From assembly GCF_003340555.1 (NCBI RefSeq), contig NZ_QPLJ01000001.1:310001-374000 (forward strand): DNA of 64,000 nt, in the 5' to 3' direction. Both the position numbers and the translations under genes were made by a program. Of the stretch, positions 9,826-21,852 are shown one piece after another. Positions within the stretch are counted from its first letter, which is position 1, and the number at the start of each line of letters is the position of its first letter. The notes under the pieces were generated by a model, which saw nothing but the letters and a program-made list of their open reading frames with translations, made no database searches and was not told where the DNA came from. This DNA is from Jannaschia formosa. GTDB taxonomy: Bacteria; Pseudomonadota; Alphaproteobacteria; Rhodobacterales; Rhodobacteraceae.

Positions 9826-10332
9826 ATGATCGCCCGCATCAGCCTGGCCGCGCTGGCCGCCCTGACCCTTGCCGCCTGCGAGCGCGAGAACCCGACCCTA
9901 TTCAACATCCGCGCGCAGGACCGCACCCCGGACGAGTTCGCGATCATGCCAACCCGCCCGCTTCAGCCGCCGCCGGACTTCTCCACGCTGCCGCCGCCGA
10001 CGCCGGGCGGGGTCAACCGCACCGATCCGCAACCGCAGGCCGAGGCCATCGCCGCGCTGGGCGGCAACATCGACCGGGGCGCCGGCGTCGACGGCGCGCT
10101 GGTCGCCGCCGTCACGCGCTACGGCGTGCAGGGCGACATCCGCGCGCAGCTCGCGCAGGAGGACCTCGCCTTCCGCCGCCGCCGCGACGGGCGCCTGCTG
10201 GAACGGCTGTTCAGCGTGAACGTCTATTTCCGCGCCTACGAGGAACAGTCGCTCGACCAGCACCGGGAGCTGGAGCGCCTGCGCCGCCTCGGCGTGCGCA
10301 CGGTCGCCGCGCCGCCGGAGATCGTCGAATAG
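9826..10332 (+). CDS. DUF3035 lipoprotein, possible BamF-type Bam subunit
   Basis: A 168-residue lipoprotein: signal sequence MIARISLAALAALTLAAC with a clear lipobox and acylated Cys18. The region RTPDEFAIMPTRPLQPPPDF is characteristic of the DUF3035 family, which I recall being linked to the alphaproteobacterial outer-membrane Bam complex (BamF); that link is from memory and not shown here. The rest is helical and charged. GAGGAAGACC precedes the ATG. It lies between lspA and the M16 peptidase pair, a conserved roseobacter order. Confidence 0.85.
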   Translation: MIARISLAALAALTLAACERENPTLFNIRAQDRTPDEFAIMPTRPLQPPPDFSTLPPPTPGGVNRTDPQPQAEAIAALGGNIDRGAGVDGALVAAVTRYGVQGDIRAQLAQEDLAFRRRRDGRLLERLFSVNVYFRAYEEQSLDQHRELERLRRLGVRTVAAPPEIVE

Positions 10333-10456
10333 GTGGCAGCGGCGGGCCGCTCTGCGCTGACAACATCGTGAGGCACGCCGCAGCCCCTGTTTGAATTGGC
10401 GCGCGCCGACCTCATCTGGCACGGTAGCTCAGACACCCGAACCCCGGAGCCTGCCC

Positions 10457-11845
10457 TTGCGACTGCCGACCCTCGCCGCCGCCGTGACGGCCCTCGCCCT
10501 GCCTGCCTTCGCGCAGAGCACTCCCGATCTGGGCGACGACACGGTGACGACCTTCACCCTCCCGAACGGGATGGACGCGATCGTGATCGAGGATCACCGC
10601 GCCCCCCTCGTCGTCCACATGGTTTGGTACGATGTCGGCTCCGCCGACGAGCCGCCGGGCAAGTCGGGCCTGGCCCATTATCTCGAACACCTGATGTTCA
10701 AGGGCACCGACGAGCTGGAGCCCGGCGAGTTCTCGGCCACCGTCGAAGCCCAGGGCGGGTCCGACAACGCCTTCACCTCGCAGGACTATACCGGCTACTT
10801 CCAGCGCGTCGCCGCCGACCGGCTGGGCCTGATGATGAAGATGGAAGCCGACCGGATGCGCGACCTGCAGCTGGATTCCGAGGACTTCCTGACCGAGCGC
10901 GACGTCGTCGAGGAGGAGCGCGCGCAGCGCGTCGACAGCGATCCCGGCGCGCTCTTCGCCGAGCAGCGCAACGCGATCCAGTACATGAACCACCCCTACG
11001 GCATCCCGATCATCGGCTGGCAGCACGAGGTCAGCCAGCTGACGCTGGAGGACGCCATCGAGTTCTATCGGGAGCATTATGCCCCGAACAACGCGACCCT
11101 GATCGTCGCGGGCGACGTCGATCCCGCCGAGGTCGAGCGGCTGGCGCTGGAACATTACGGCCCGGTGGAGCCGAACCCGGCGCTGGGCGCGCGCCTCCGC
11201 CCCTCCGAGCCGCCGCAGGTCATCCCGCGCCGGGCCACCTTCGAGGACGAGCGCGTCTCCAACCCCTACGTCATCCGCACCTACCTCGCCCCCGAACGCG
11301 ACCCCGGTGCGCAGGAGGAGGCCGCCGCGCTGACGATCCTCGCGCAGGTGCTGGGCGGATCGTCCCAGACCTCGATCATGGGCCGCACGCTGGAGCAGGA
11401 TGAGGGCACGGCGCTCTATACCTCCGCCTTCTACAACGGCACCTCGCTCGACGACACGACCTTCGGTCTTGTCGTCATGCCGGTCCCGGGACGATCGCTG
11501 GAGGACGCCGAAGCCGACATGGACCGGATGATCTCCCTGCTGCTGGAGGAGGGCATCGACGACGCCCAGCTCGACCGGATCAAGACGCAGGTCCGCGCGG
11601 GCGAGATCTACGGCCGCGACAGCCTTCAGGGCCGTGCCCGCACCTACGGCGTGGGCGTCACCTCGGGCCTGACCGTCGAGGACGTGCAGGCCTGGCCCCG
11701 CATCCTGGAGGCCGTGACCGAGGAGGACATCCTCGCCGCCGCCGAGCGCCTGTTCGACCCGAAGAAGTCGGTGACCGGCTACCTGAAACGCCCCGAGCCC
11801 GCGCCCGAGCAGGCGCAGGCCGAACCCGAAGAGATCAGCCAATGA
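10457..11845 (+). CDS. M16 family zinc peptidase (catalytic subunit)
   Basis: A 462-residue pitrilysin-like peptidase with a signal peptide (RLPTLAAAVTALALPAFAQ) and the inverted zinc motif HYLEH (residues 74-78); the third zinc ligand is expected in ERDVVEEERAQR about 75 residues later. It should act in the periplasm. I chose the TTG at 10457 because GGAG stands seven bases before it and it gives a normal signal peptide; the longer reading from 10391 adds 22 residues without one. Its stop overlaps the next gene by four bases. Confidence 0.9.
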   Translation: MRLPTLAAAVTALALPAFAQSTPDLGDDTVTTFTLPNGMDAIVIEDHRAPLVVHMVWYDVGSADEPPGKSGLAHYLEHLMFKGTDELEPGEFSATVEAQGGSDNAFTSQDYTGYFQRVAADRLGLMMKMEADRMRDLQLDSEDFLTERDVVEEERAQRVDSDPGALFAEQRNAIQYMNHPYGIPIIGWQHEVSQLTLEDAIEFYREHYAPNNATLIVAGDVDPAEVERLALEHYGPVEPNPALGARLRPSEPPQVIPRRATFEDERVSNPYVIRTYLAPERDPGAQEEAAALTILAQVLGGSSQTSIMGRTLEQDEGTALYTSAFYNGTSLDDTTFGLVVMPVPGRSLEDAEADMDRMISLLLEEGIDDAQLDRIKTQVRAGEIYGRDSLQGRARTYGVGVTSGLTVEDVQAWPRILEAVTEEDILAAAERLFDPKKSVTGYLKRPEPAPEQAQAEPEEISQ

Positions 11846-13182
11846 CTTTCCTGCGTGCCCTGACGCTCGCCGCCGCGACGGTCCTGCCCCTGCCCGCCCT
11901 GGCGGCGGTCGAGATCCAGGAGGTCACCTCCGAGGGCGGCATCACCGCCTGGCTGGTCGAGGAGCCGTCGATCCCCTTCCTCGCCATCGAGATCAGCTTC
12001 GAGGGCGGCGCCAATCTCGACGCCCCCGGCAAGCGCGGCGCCACCAACCTGATGATGGCCCTGCTGGAGGAAGGCGCCGCCGACCGCGACGCCCTCGCCT
12101 TCGCCGAGGCGGTCGAGGGGCTGGCGGCCAGCTTCGCCTTCGAGACCTACAACGACAGCGTCTCGGTCTCGGCCGAGGTGCTGACCGAGAACCGAACCGA
12201 GTCGCTGGCCCTGCTACGCGACGCGCTGAAGTTCCCGCAATTCGAGCAGGACGACATCGACCGCGTCCGCGACCAGGTCCTGGCCGTCATCGCGCAGGAC
12301 GAGACCGACCCGCAGGAGATCGCCTCCGCCACGATGAACCGGCTCGCCTTCCCGGAGCATCCCTACGGCACCCGGCTGGAGGGCACGCGCGAAACGGTCT
12401 CCTCCCTGACCCGCGGGGATCTGGTCGAGGCGCATCGCAACGCCCTGACCCGCGACGACGTCCATGTCGGCGTGACCGGCGACATCACCGCCGAGGAGCT
12501 GGGCCCCCTGCTCGACAAGCTGCTGGGCGACCTGCCCGAAAGCGGCGCGCCCGAGGCCGGCGAGGCCGAATACAGCCTCGAGGGCGGGGTGACCGTCGTC
12601 GACTGGCCGACGCCGCAATCGCTCGTCCTGTTCGGCCACGAGGGGATCATGCGCGACGACGAGGATTTCTTCCCGGCCTATGTGATGAACCACATCCTCG
12701 GCGGCTCGGGCTTCGCCTCGAAGCTGATGACCGAGGTGCGCGAAGAGCGTGGCCTGACCTACGGCATCGGCAGCTTCCTCGTCCCCCGCGATCACGCGGC
12801 GCAGTATCTGGGCCAGTTCGCGTCCTCGAACGACAAGACCGCCGAGGCCGTCCAGATCGTGCGCGACATCTGGGAGGACGTGGCGACGAACGGCATCTCG
12901 ACCGAGAAGCTGGACGCAGCCAAGACCTACCTGACCGGCGCCTATCCGCTGCGATTCGACGGCAACGCCAACATCGCCAACATCCTTGTGGCGATGCAGT
13001 CGCAGGACCTGCCGATCGACTACATCGCGACGCGCAACGACAAGGTCATGGCGGTCACGCCCGAAGACATCGCCCGCGTGGCGCGCCGCATCCTCCAGCC
13101 GGAGAACCTTCATTTCGTCGTTGTGGGCCAGCCTGACGGGCTGGAGACGGGCCCGCTACCCGAGACGGCTAGCGACGGATGA
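11842..13182 (+). CDS. M16 family peptidase-like protein lacking the zinc motif
   Basis: A 446-residue exported M16-family protein (signal peptide [21 protein letters not shown]). At the place where the upstream protein has HYLEH this one reads [10 protein letters not shown], so it cannot bind zinc in the usual way. The R/Y-type substrate-binding region ([13 protein letters not shown]) near residue 300 is kept. This split mirrors mitochondrial MPP alpha/beta and bacterial two-subunit M16 enzymes, and the four-base ATGA overlap suggests equal synthesis and a heterodimer. Confidence 0.9.
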   Translation: MTFLRALTLAAATVLPLPALAAVEIQEVTSEGGITAWLVEEPSIPFLAIEISFEGGANLDAPGKRGATNLMMALLEEGAADRDALAFAEAVEGLAASFAFETYNDSVSVSAEVLTENRTESLALLRDALKFPQFEQDDIDRVRDQVLAVIAQDETDPQEIASATMNRLAFPEHPYGTRLEGTRETVSSLTRGDLVEAHRNALTRDDVHVGVTGDITAEELGPLLDKLLGDLPESGAPEAGEAEYSLEGGVTVVDWPTPQSLVLFGHEGIMRDDEDFFPAYVMNHILGGSGFASKLMTEVREERGLTYGIGSFLVPRDHAAQYLGQFASSNDKTAEAVQIVRDIWEDVATNGISTEKLDAAKTYLTGAYPLRFDGNANIANILVAMQSQDLPIDYIATRNDKVMAVTPEDIARVARRILQPENLHFVVVGQPDGLETGPLPETASDG

Positions 13183-13189
13183 GCATGGC

Positions 13190-13210
13190 GCCGCCCCCCC
13201 TCGGGGCGGC
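13190..13210 (+). terminator. GC hairpin after the M16 pair, weak terminator candidate
   Basis: GCCGCCCC (13190-13197) pairs with GGGGCGGC (13203-13210) around a five-base loop, starting eight bases after the M16 stop. There is no T tract, so it may only protect the mRNA end or support Rho-dependent termination. Confidence 0.35.
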
Positions 13211-13268
13211 CCGAAAACCGGGGCGACCCGGGTTCCAATGGGCGGCGGCGCGCGCTAGGTCTCGTGGC

Positions 13269-15064
<1,796 letters not shown>

Positions 15065-15068
<4 letters not shown>

Positions 15069-16093
15069 CGCTCGACCTCGGCGATCCGGCGACACTCGGG
15101 GCGCTGGCCGCGGGGGCGGTCGCGCTCCTCCTCGTGGCGATCGTGCTGGCCATGTCGGCCCGCCTGCGCGACCTGTCGCGCGCCCAGACGCAGCTGACCG
15201 GCACGCTCGCGGCCCTGACGGACGCGCAGGCGCGCGCCGAAGCGGGGACGGCGGCGGCCTTGACCGAAGGCGCGACGCGCACGGCGGCGACCCTCGGAGC
15301 ATTGCAGCAGCGCCTGACGGCTATCGACGCGGCGCAGTCTAGGATCGAGGACCTGTCCTCGAACGTTCTGGGACTGCAGGACATCCTGTCGAACAAGCAG
15401 ACCCGGGGCGCCTTCGGCGAGATCCAGCTCCACGACCTGATCGCCAAGGCCCTGCCGCCGGACGCCTTCACCTGGCAGGCGACCCTCTCGAACGGCCGCC
15501 GGGCCGATTGCCTGATCCACATGCCGGACCCGCCCGGCCCGCTGGTCATCGACGCGAAGTTCCCGCTGGAGAGCTACGAGGCGCTGATCGCTGAGCCCTC
15601 CCAGGCCAGCCGCACCGCCTTCCGCGCGGCACTGCGCACCCATATCCGCGCCATCGCCGACAGATATGTCCTCCCCGGCGAGACGGCCGAAGGCGCCTGC
15701 CTCTTCCTGCCCTCCGAGGCGGTCTATGCGGAGCTTCACGCCAACCACCCGGAGATCGTGCGCGAGGGCTTCGCGGCGCGGGTCTGGATCGTGTCGCCCA
15801 CGACGATGATGGCGACGCTGAACACGTTGCGGGCGATCCTGAAGGACCACCGGATGCGCGAGCAGGCGGGCGACATCCGTCGCGCGCTGGCCGCGCTGCA
15901 CCGCGACGTGGAGCTGATCGTGGAGCGGGCGGCCAAGCTCGAGACCCATTTCGACCAGGCGCGCCGGGACGTGGAGGGACTGGCCACCGCCGCCGAGCGG
16001 GCAGGCAAGCGGGCCGAGCGGCTGGACGCGTTCGATTTCGGCGAGGATGCGCCGGCGAAGCCGCGTCTCGCGCCGGTCATCCACCGCTCCTAG
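15065..16093 (+). CDS. rmuC: DNA recombination protein RmuC
   Basis: A 342-residue RmuC-family protein, linked in E. coli to limiting DNA inversions. It has an N-terminal membrane segment (about residues 10-30), a predicted coiled coil (about 35-95), and the conserved nuclease-like domain with [33 protein letters not shown] and [11 protein letters not shown]. The ATG overlaps the mutL stop (ATGA), so the two repair/recombination genes are coupled. Confidence 0.92.
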
Positions 16094-16181
16094 GATCTTC
16101 CATCGGTTCTGTGGGGCTTGCCCCGCACGCATCGCTGCGGATCGGTTCGACGCCGCCCCCGGCCCGTGCTACCTGCCCCGC

Positions 16182-18374
16182 ATGAGCATTCCCACCAAGG
16201 AGGCGGTCCTGCAATGGATCGCCGAAAACCCCGCCCTGACCTCCAAGCGCGACATCGCCAAGGCGTTCGGCGTCAAGGGCGCCGCGCGGGTCGATCTGAA
16301 GCGCCTGCTGCGCGAGATGCAGGACGAGGGCCACCTGACGAAGCGCCGGAAGTCCTTCGACGACCCGAACCGCCTGCCGCCCGTCTCGATCCTGAAGGTC
16401 GCCGGGACCGACAGGGACGGCGACCTGTTCCTCGCGCCCGCCGACTGGCGCGGCGACGCGCCGGAGCCGCGCATCCTCTATGTCCCGCAGGAGGGCGATC
16501 CGGCCATCGGGCCCGAGGACCGGCTGCTGATGCGCCTGACCGAGGTCGAGGACGAGGATCATTCCCACCAGGCGCGCCTGATCCGCCGGATCGGCACCGG
16601 GCCGCGCCGCGCCGTCGGCGTGTTCCGCGCCTCGGCCGAGGGCGGGCGCCTGCTGCCGGTCGACAAGGGCGCCGACAAGGAGTGGATCATCGGTGCCGGC
16701 GATACCGGCGGCGCGAAGGACGGGGAGCTGGTCGAGGCCGAGATCGGCAAGGGCCGAACCCGCCTTGGCCTGCCCCGCGCCAGGGTCGTGACGCGGCTGG
16801 GCGATCCCGGGGCGGCCAAGGCGGTCAGCCTGATCGCGATCCACCAGCACGGGCTGCGCGATCATTTCCCCGACGAGGTCATCGCCGAGGCGGAGGCGGC
16901 CGAGCCGCCCGTTCTCGGCACCCGCACCGACCTGCGCCACCTGCCGCTGATCACCATCGACCCGTCGGACGCGCGCGACCGCGACGACGCGGTCTTCGCC
17001 GAGCCAGCGGGCGACGGCCACGCGCTCTGGGTCGCGATTGCCGACGTCGCCGCCTATGTCACCCCGGGCTCCGCGCTCGACCGCGAGGCGCGGGAGCGGG
17101 GCAACTCCACCTATTTCCCCGACCGGGTCGTGCCGATGCTGCCGGACGCGCTGTCCGGCGATCTCTGCTCGCTGCACGAAGGCGTCGACCGCGCCTGCAT
17201 CGCCGTCCGCATCACCGTGGACGCGCAGGGCAACAAGACCGGCCAGACGTTCCACCGCGCGTTGATGAACTCCCGCGCGTCGCTCAACTACGAAGAGGTG
17301 CAGGCCGCCATCGACGGCACGCCGACCGACCGGACCGCGCCGCATCTCGACACGCTGAAGGCGCTCTATGCCGCTTATGACGCGCTCAAGACCGCGCGCG
17401 CGCGCCGCGCGCCGCTGGATCTCGACCTGCCGGAGCGCAAGATCTTGCTCTCGGACGAGGGCGAGGTCGTTTCAATCGCCTTCAAGGATCGGGTGGATGC
17501 GCACAGGCTGATCGAGGAGTTCATGATCGCGGCCAACGTCGCCGCAGCCGAGGATCTGGAGCGCAAGCGCACTCCCCTTCTCTACCGCGTCCACGAGGAA
17601 CCGCCGGAGGACAAGATGGACGCCCTCCGCGAGACCGCCAAGGCGTCGGGCTTTTCGATGCCAAAGGGGCAGGTCACGCGGCCCGCGATGCTGAACGCCC
17701 TGCTGCACGCCGCCGAGGACACCGAGCTGTCGGAGCTGATCTCGATGTCGACCCTGCGTGCGATGATGCAGGCCTATTACGGCGCCGAGAACATGGGCCA
17801 TTTCGGCCTGGCGCTGCGCAGCTACGCGCATTTCACCTCTCCGATCCGGCGCTATGCCGACCTGATCGTGCACCGCGCGCTGATTTCGGCCCATGGCTGG
17901 GGAGATGACGGCCTGAGCGAGTGGGACCTGGAGCATTTCGACGCCACCGCCAAGCTCATCTCCGAGGCGGAGCGGCGGTCGATGGTGGCCGAGCGGGACA
18001 CGAACGATCGCTACCTCGCGGCCTTCCTCGCCGACCAGATCGGCGCCAGCTTCACCGGGCGCATCTCGGGCGTGCAGAGCTTCGGCGCCTTCGTCCGGCT
18101 GGACGAGACCGGGGCTGACGCGCTGATCCCCGTGCGGTCGCTGGGCAACGAGTATTTCCGCTACGATCGCGACGAGCAGGCGCTGACCGGCACAGAGACC
18201 GGGATAGAGATCGGGCTGGGGCAGCGCGTGACCGTGCGCCTGGCCGAGGCCGCTCCGGTCTCCGGCGGGCTGATCGTCGAGCTTCTGGAGATCGAAGGGG
18301 AGCGCCGCCGCCCCGCCGCCGCCCCCTCGCGCAAGCGCAAGCTGCGCAAGGCGCCGAAGAAGCGGCGGCGATGA
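16182..18374 (+). CDS. rnr: Ribonuclease R
   Basis: Processive 3'-to-5' exoribonuclease of the RNB family, active on structured RNA. The 730-residue protein has an N-terminal winged-helix-like part (about 1-60), cold-shock domains, the RNB catalytic domain with DPSDARDRDDAVFAE (metal-binding aspartates near residue 265) and HFTSPIRRYADL, a C-terminal S1 domain (ASFTGRISGVQSFGAFV), and a basic tail. I start at MSIPTKEAV (16182), which matches the family; upstream in-frame codons overlap rmuC. No Shine-Dalgarno is seen; TACCTG lies six bases before the ATG. Confidence 0.95.
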   Translation: MSIPTKEAVLQWIAENPALTSKRDIAKAFGVKGAARVDLKRLLREMQDEGHLTKRRKSFDDPNRLPPVSILKVAGTDRDGDLFLAPADWRGDAPEPRILYVPQEGDPAIGPEDRLLMRLTEVEDEDHSHQARLIRRIGTGPRRAVGVFRASAEGGRLLPVDKGADKEWIIGAGDTGGAKDGELVEAEIGKGRTRLGLPRARVVTRLGDPGAAKAVSLIAIHQHGLRDHFPDEVIAEAEAAEPPVLGTRTDLRHLPLITIDPSDARDRDDAVFAEPAGDGHALWVAIADVAAYVTPGSALDREARERGNSTYFPDRVVPMLPDALSGDLCSLHEGVDRACIAVRITVDAQGNKTGQTFHRALMNSRASLNYEEVQAAIDGTPTDRTAPHLDTLKALYAAYDALKTARARRAPLDLDLPERKILLSDEGEVVSIAFKDRVDAHRLIEEFMIAANVAAAEDLERKRTPLLYRVHEEPPEDKMDALRETAKASGFSMPKGQVTRPAMLNALLHAAEDTELSELISMSTLRAMMQAYYGAENMGHFGLALRSYAHFTSPIRRYADLIVHRALISAHGWGDDGLSEWDLEHFDATAKLISEAERRSMVAERDTNDRYLAAFLADQIGASFTGRISGVQSFGAFVRLDETGADALIPVRSLGNEYFRYDRDEQALTGTETGIEIGLGQRVTVRLAEAAPVSGGLIVELLEIEGERRRPAAAPSRKRKLRKAPKKRRR

Positions 18375-19588
18375 TCCGCGTGGCGGTCCTGCTGCTGGCG
18401 CTGGCCGGGGCGGTCTCTGCCCAGCCGGTGAGTTCGCCCCGCCCGGCGATGCGGGGCGAGGCGGCGCCCAGCCTCGACGCCTGGCTCGCCGGCTTCCGGA
18501 CCGAGGCGCTGGCCGCCGGCATCTCCGCCGAGACCTGGGACCGGGCGACGCGGGGGCTGGGCTATCGCCCCGACATCGTCCAGCTGGACCGCACCCAGTC
18601 GGAGTTCACGCGGACGATCTGGGACTATCTCGACATCGCTGTCTCGGACCTGCGCGTCACCAACGGGCGCGCGGCGCTGGACCGCCACCGCGACGCGCTG
18701 GCGCGGATCGAGGCGACCCACGGCGTTCCCGCCGAGATCCTCGTCGCGATCTGGGGGCTGGAGAGCAGCTACGGCGCCTTCATGGGTGACACACCCACGC
18801 TGGAGGCGATCGCCACGCTCGCCTTCGATGCCCGCCGCGCCGAACTCTGGGAGGGAGAGTTGCTCGCCGCCCTGCAGATCGTCGAAAGCGGCGCGGCCGG
18901 TCCCGAGAGGCTGCGCGGCTCCTGGGCGGGGGCGATGGGGCACACGCAGTTCCTGCCCTCCTCCTACCTCGCCCATGCGCAGGACTGGGACGGAGACGGG
19001 CGGCGCGACATCTGGGGCACGGACCCGCTGGACGCGCTCGCCTCCACTGCCGTCTACCTGAAGGCCAATGGCTGGGAGACCGGGCGCCCTTGGGGCGTCG
19101 AGGTCGATCTGCCCGAGGGGTTCGACTACCTGCTGACCGGCGAGCGGGTGACGAAGACCGGAGCCGAATGGGAGGCGCTGGGCGTCACCGCGCGCGGCGG
19201 CGGACCGCTGCCGGAGGGGCCGGGCCTGTCGATCCGGGTGCCGGGCGGGCATGGTGCGACGGCCTTCGTCACGACGCCGAACTTCCGGGCCCTGGAAAGC
19301 TACAACACCGCGGATGCCTACGTGATCGGGGTGGGCCATCTGGCCGACCGCATCGCGGGCGGCTCGCGATTGCGCGACGCCTGGCCCCGCGGAGACCGGG
19401 CGCTCACCTTCGACGAGCGGGTCGAGATGCAGCACCTGCTGGCGGAGGCTGGCTTCGACCCGGAGAAGTTCGACGGGCTGGTCGGGCCGCTGACGCTGGA
19501 CGCGATCCAGCGCTGGCAGGCCGCGCGCGGGCTGGTGCCCGATGGCTACATGCCGCCGTCCCTGCTCAGGCGGCTGCGGCAGGAGTGA
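18371..19588 (+). CDS. MltB-type lytic murein transglycosylase
   Basis: Cleaves the MurNAc-GlcNAc bond of peptidoglycan with 1,6-anhydro product. The 405-residue protein has a signal peptide (MIRVAVLLLALAGAVSA), an SLT_2/MltB catalytic domain with AIWGLESSYGAFMG (catalytic Glu near residue 140) and AMGHTQFLPSSY, and a C-terminal peptidoglycan-binding domain (about 350-405, GLVGPLTLDAIQRWQ). It acts in the periplasm. The ATG overlaps the rnr stop by four bases. Downstream it converges on the minus-strand pheS region. Confidence 0.93.
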   Translation: MIRVAVLLLALAGAVSAQPVSSPRPAMRGEAAPSLDAWLAGFRTEALAAGISAETWDRATRGLGYRPDIVQLDRTQSEFTRTIWDYLDIAVSDLRVTNGRAALDRHRDALARIEATHGVPAEILVAIWGLESSYGAFMGDTPTLEAIATLAFDARRAELWEGELLAALQIVESGAAGPERLRGSWAGAMGHTQFLPSSYLAHAQDWDGDGRRDIWGTDPLDALASTAVYLKANGWETGRPWGVEVDLPEGFDYLLTGERVTKTGAEWEALGVTARGGGPLPEGPGLSIRVPGGHGATAFVTTPNFRALESYNTADAYVIGVGHLADRIAGGSRLRDAWPRGDRALTFDERVEMQHLLAEAGFDPEKFDGLVGPLTLDAIQRWQAARGLVPDGYMPPSLLRRLRQE

Positions 19589-19606
19589 AGCGCGGCGCCC
19601 GCCCGC

Positions 19607-19795
19607 TCACCTGACAGTTCCAATATCGGCGAAACGGGCCTTCATTTCCCCCAGCAGCGCTTCGGACTGGCGGGCAAGATCGCGCACCTACTCGGCAATG
19701 ACCTTGACGGCGCGCCCCGGATCGCCGCCGGCATGCGCCGCCTCGACCGAGGCGGTGATCGATATCACAGGAATCGCTCTCAGAGGTTTTCGCCA
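19607..19795 (-). pseudogene. Degraded fragment of a methyl-accepting chemotaxis protein
   Basis: Read on the minus strand, about 60 codons encode a piece of the MCP signalling hairpin: SITASVEAAHAGGDPGRAV and KVIAE, then an in-frame TAG, then VRDLARQSEALL and GEMKARFADIG, ending at TGA (19607-19609). Intact chemoreceptors have a sequence like ASIEAARAGEAGRGFAVVA-EVR here, so the TAG replaces a codon usually for Glu or Asp. No start, membrane segments or methylation helices are present. It lies directly downstream of pheS, where pheT would often be found. Confidence 0.65.
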
Positions 19796-19874
19796 AGCTG
19801 CGGCGCGGGGCTGTCATAGCGAACCCGGCGGGATGGGCCGGGATCGCAGCTAGCGCCGAAGATACAAGGCCGGA

Positions 19875-20939
19875 TCAGCCCGCGTGCCGCGCCGGAGCCT
19901 GCAAGGCCGCGAACCCGTAATGCCGCAGCCAGCGCAGGTCGCTGTCGAAGAAGGCGCGCAGGTCGGGGATGCCGTATTTCAGCATCGCGATCCGGTCGAT
20001 CCCCATGCCGAAGGCGAAGCCCTGCCACTGCTCCGGGTCGATCCCCCCGGCCTGCAGCACCTTGGGATGGATCATGCCCGAGCCGAGGATCTCCAGCCAG
20101 TCGTCGCCTTCCCCGAGCTTCAGCGTTCCGCCCTCCCAGGAACAGCGGATGTCCACCTCCGCCGAGGGCTCGGTGAAGGGGAAGTGCGAGGCGCGGAAGC
20201 GCAGGTCGATGCCGTCCACCTCGAAGAAGGCGCGGCAGAACTCCTCGAGGCACCATTTCAGGTTCGCCATCGAGATATCGCGGTCGATGGCGATGCCCTC
20301 GACCTGGTTGAACATCGGCGTGTGCGTCTGGTCGTAGTCGGCGCGATAGACGCGGCCCGGGCAGATAGCGCGGAGCGGCGCACCCGTCGCCTCCATCGCC
20401 TTGATCTGGACCGGCGAGGTATGGGTCCGCAGGACGTGGGGCGGGCGATTGTCGCCCTCGGCCCGGTGCATGTAGAAGGTGTCCATCTCCGCCCGCGCGG
20501 GGTGATGGCCGGGGATGTTCAGCGCGTCGAAATTGTACCAGTCGGTCTCGATCTGCGGGCCCTCGGCGACAGAGAAGCCCATGTCGGCGAAGATCGCCGT
20601 GACCTCTTCGGTGACCTGGCTGATCGGATGGATCGAGCCCTGCCGCCGCGTCCGCGTGGGCAGCGTCACGTCGAGCCATTCCTCGCGCAGCCGCGCGTCG
20701 AGTGCCGCATCCTCCAGCGCAGCCTTGCGGGCAGCGATAGCGGCGTTGATCTCGTCCTTCAGGGCGTTGAGCTTCGGGCCTTCCGCCTGCCGCTCCTCCG
20801 GAGACATCTTGCCCAGTTCGCGCATCTTCAGCGCGACCTCGCCCTTCTTGCCGACGGCGGCCAGGCGCACGGCCTCCAACGCATCCGCATCGGCCGCATC
20901 GCGGATGCGGGTGACGTACTTGTCGCGCAGATCGTCCAT
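19875..20939 (-). CDS. pheS: Phenylalanine--tRNA ligase alpha subunit
   Basis: Class II synthetase subunit that charges tRNA-Phe as an alpha2beta2 enzyme. The 354-residue protein has an N-terminal coiled coil (1-100), motif 2-type sequence [20 protein letters not shown], and the motif 3 region [18 protein letters not shown]. The ATG at 20939 with AAGGGG upstream gives MDDLRDKYV; an upstream ATG at 20993 adds unrelated residues. The partner gene pheT is not next to it; downstream is only a chemoreceptor remnant, then a convergent gene. terC lies upstream on the same strand. Confidence 0.97.
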   Translation of the reverse strand: MDDLRDKYVTRIRDAADADALEAVRLAAVGKKGEVALKMRELGKMSPEERQAEGPKLNALKDEINAAIAARKAALEDAALDARLREEWLDVTLPTRTRRQGSIHPISQVTEEVTAIFADMGFSVAEGPQIETDWYNFDALNIPGHHPARAEMDTFYMHRAEGDNRPPHVLRTHTSPVQIKAMEATGAPLRAICPGRVYRADYDQTHTPMFNQVEGIAIDRDISMANLKWCLEEFCRAFFEVDGIDLRFRASHFPFTEPSAEVDIRCSWEGGTLKLGEGDDWLEILGSGMIHPKVLQAGGIDPEQWQGFAFGMGIDRIAMLKYGIPDLRAFFDSDLRWLRHYGFAALQAPARHAG

Positions 20940-21014
20940 CTCGGGCCCCTTCGGAAGTCGCGTCCGATTAGCCCGCCGGGACGGGTGCTGCAAGCATCCG
21001 GCCCGCGCGCCGGG

Positions 21015-21818
21015 TCAGAGCGGCAGCTTCTCCGGCTTCTGCGTGGCGCCCTGCTCCGCCAGGCGCCGGTTGCGGCGCCGTGCGACGAGGTTCAGCGCCT
21101 CGACCAGCGCCGCGAAGGCCATCGCCGAGTAGATGTAGCCCTTCGGCACATGGCGCCCGAAACCGTCGGCGATCAGCACCATCCCGATCATCAGCAGGAA
21201 GGCCAGCGCCAGCATCACCACGCTCGGGTTGGCCTGCACGAAACGCATCACCGGGCCCGAAGCGGCGAACATCACCCCCACCGCCACGACGACGGCGGCG
21301 ACCATGATCGGCACCTCGTCGGTCATGCCGACGGCAGTGAGGATCGAGTCGATCGAAAAGACGAGGTCCAGAAGGATGATCTGGACCAGCACCGTGCCGA
21401 ACGCCGCCGTGCCACCGCGCGGCTTGCCGGTCGCGGTCTCGCCCGGATGCAGCTTCTCGCGGATCTCGGAAGTCGCCTTCCAGGTCAGGAACAGCCCACC
21501 CGCGATCAGGATCAGGTCGCGCCAGCTGAAGGCCGTCTCGAAGGATGGCTCTCCGTGCTCGCCCGGCACGCCGGTGATGCCGAGGTCGATGACCGGCGCC
21601 GTCAGCCCGACGATCCAGGCGATCCCGGCCAGCAGCACCAGCCGCAGGACCAGCGCCAGCGCGATGCCGATCTTGCGGGCGCGGTCACGCGTCGCCTCGG
21701 GCAGCTTGCCCGCCACGATCGAGATGAAGATCAGGTTGTCGATGCCCAGCACGATCTCGAGTGTCACGAGCGCGGCGAAGGCGGCCCAGGCTTCGGGGGC
21801 GGTCAGCAGGTCCAGCAT
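21015..21818 (-). CDS. TerC family integral membrane protein
   Basis: A 267-residue membrane protein with seven to eight hydrophobic segments and the TerC signatures EIVLGIDNLIFISIVAGKL near residue 20 and LLDLVFSIDSILTAVGMT near 150; these Asp-containing segments are thought to bind metal. Members are associated with tellurite resistance or manganese efflux; the role here is inferred. The gene lies between an SGNH hydrolase and pheS, all minus strand. Confidence 0.92.
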   Translation of the reverse strand: MLDLLTAPEAWAAFAALVTLEIVLGIDNLIFISIVAGKLPEATRDRARKIGIALALVLRLVLLAGIAWIVGLTAPVIDLGITGVPGEHGEPSFETAFSWRDLILIAGGLFLTWKATSEIREKLHPGETATGKPRGGTAAFGTVLVQIILLDLVFSIDSILTAVGMTDEVPIMVAAVVVAVGVMFAASGPVMRFVQANPSVVMLALAFLLMIGMVLIADGFGRHVPKGYIYSAMAFAALVEALNLVARRRNRRLAEQGATQKPEKLPL

Positions 21819-21852
21819 GGGGGCGAAACGCGCGCCGGGGGGCGCGGTTCCC

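Noticed and set aside
20515-21132. Plus-strand open frame across pheS and terC
   Set aside because: Ser/Arg-rich antisense translation spanning two real genes.
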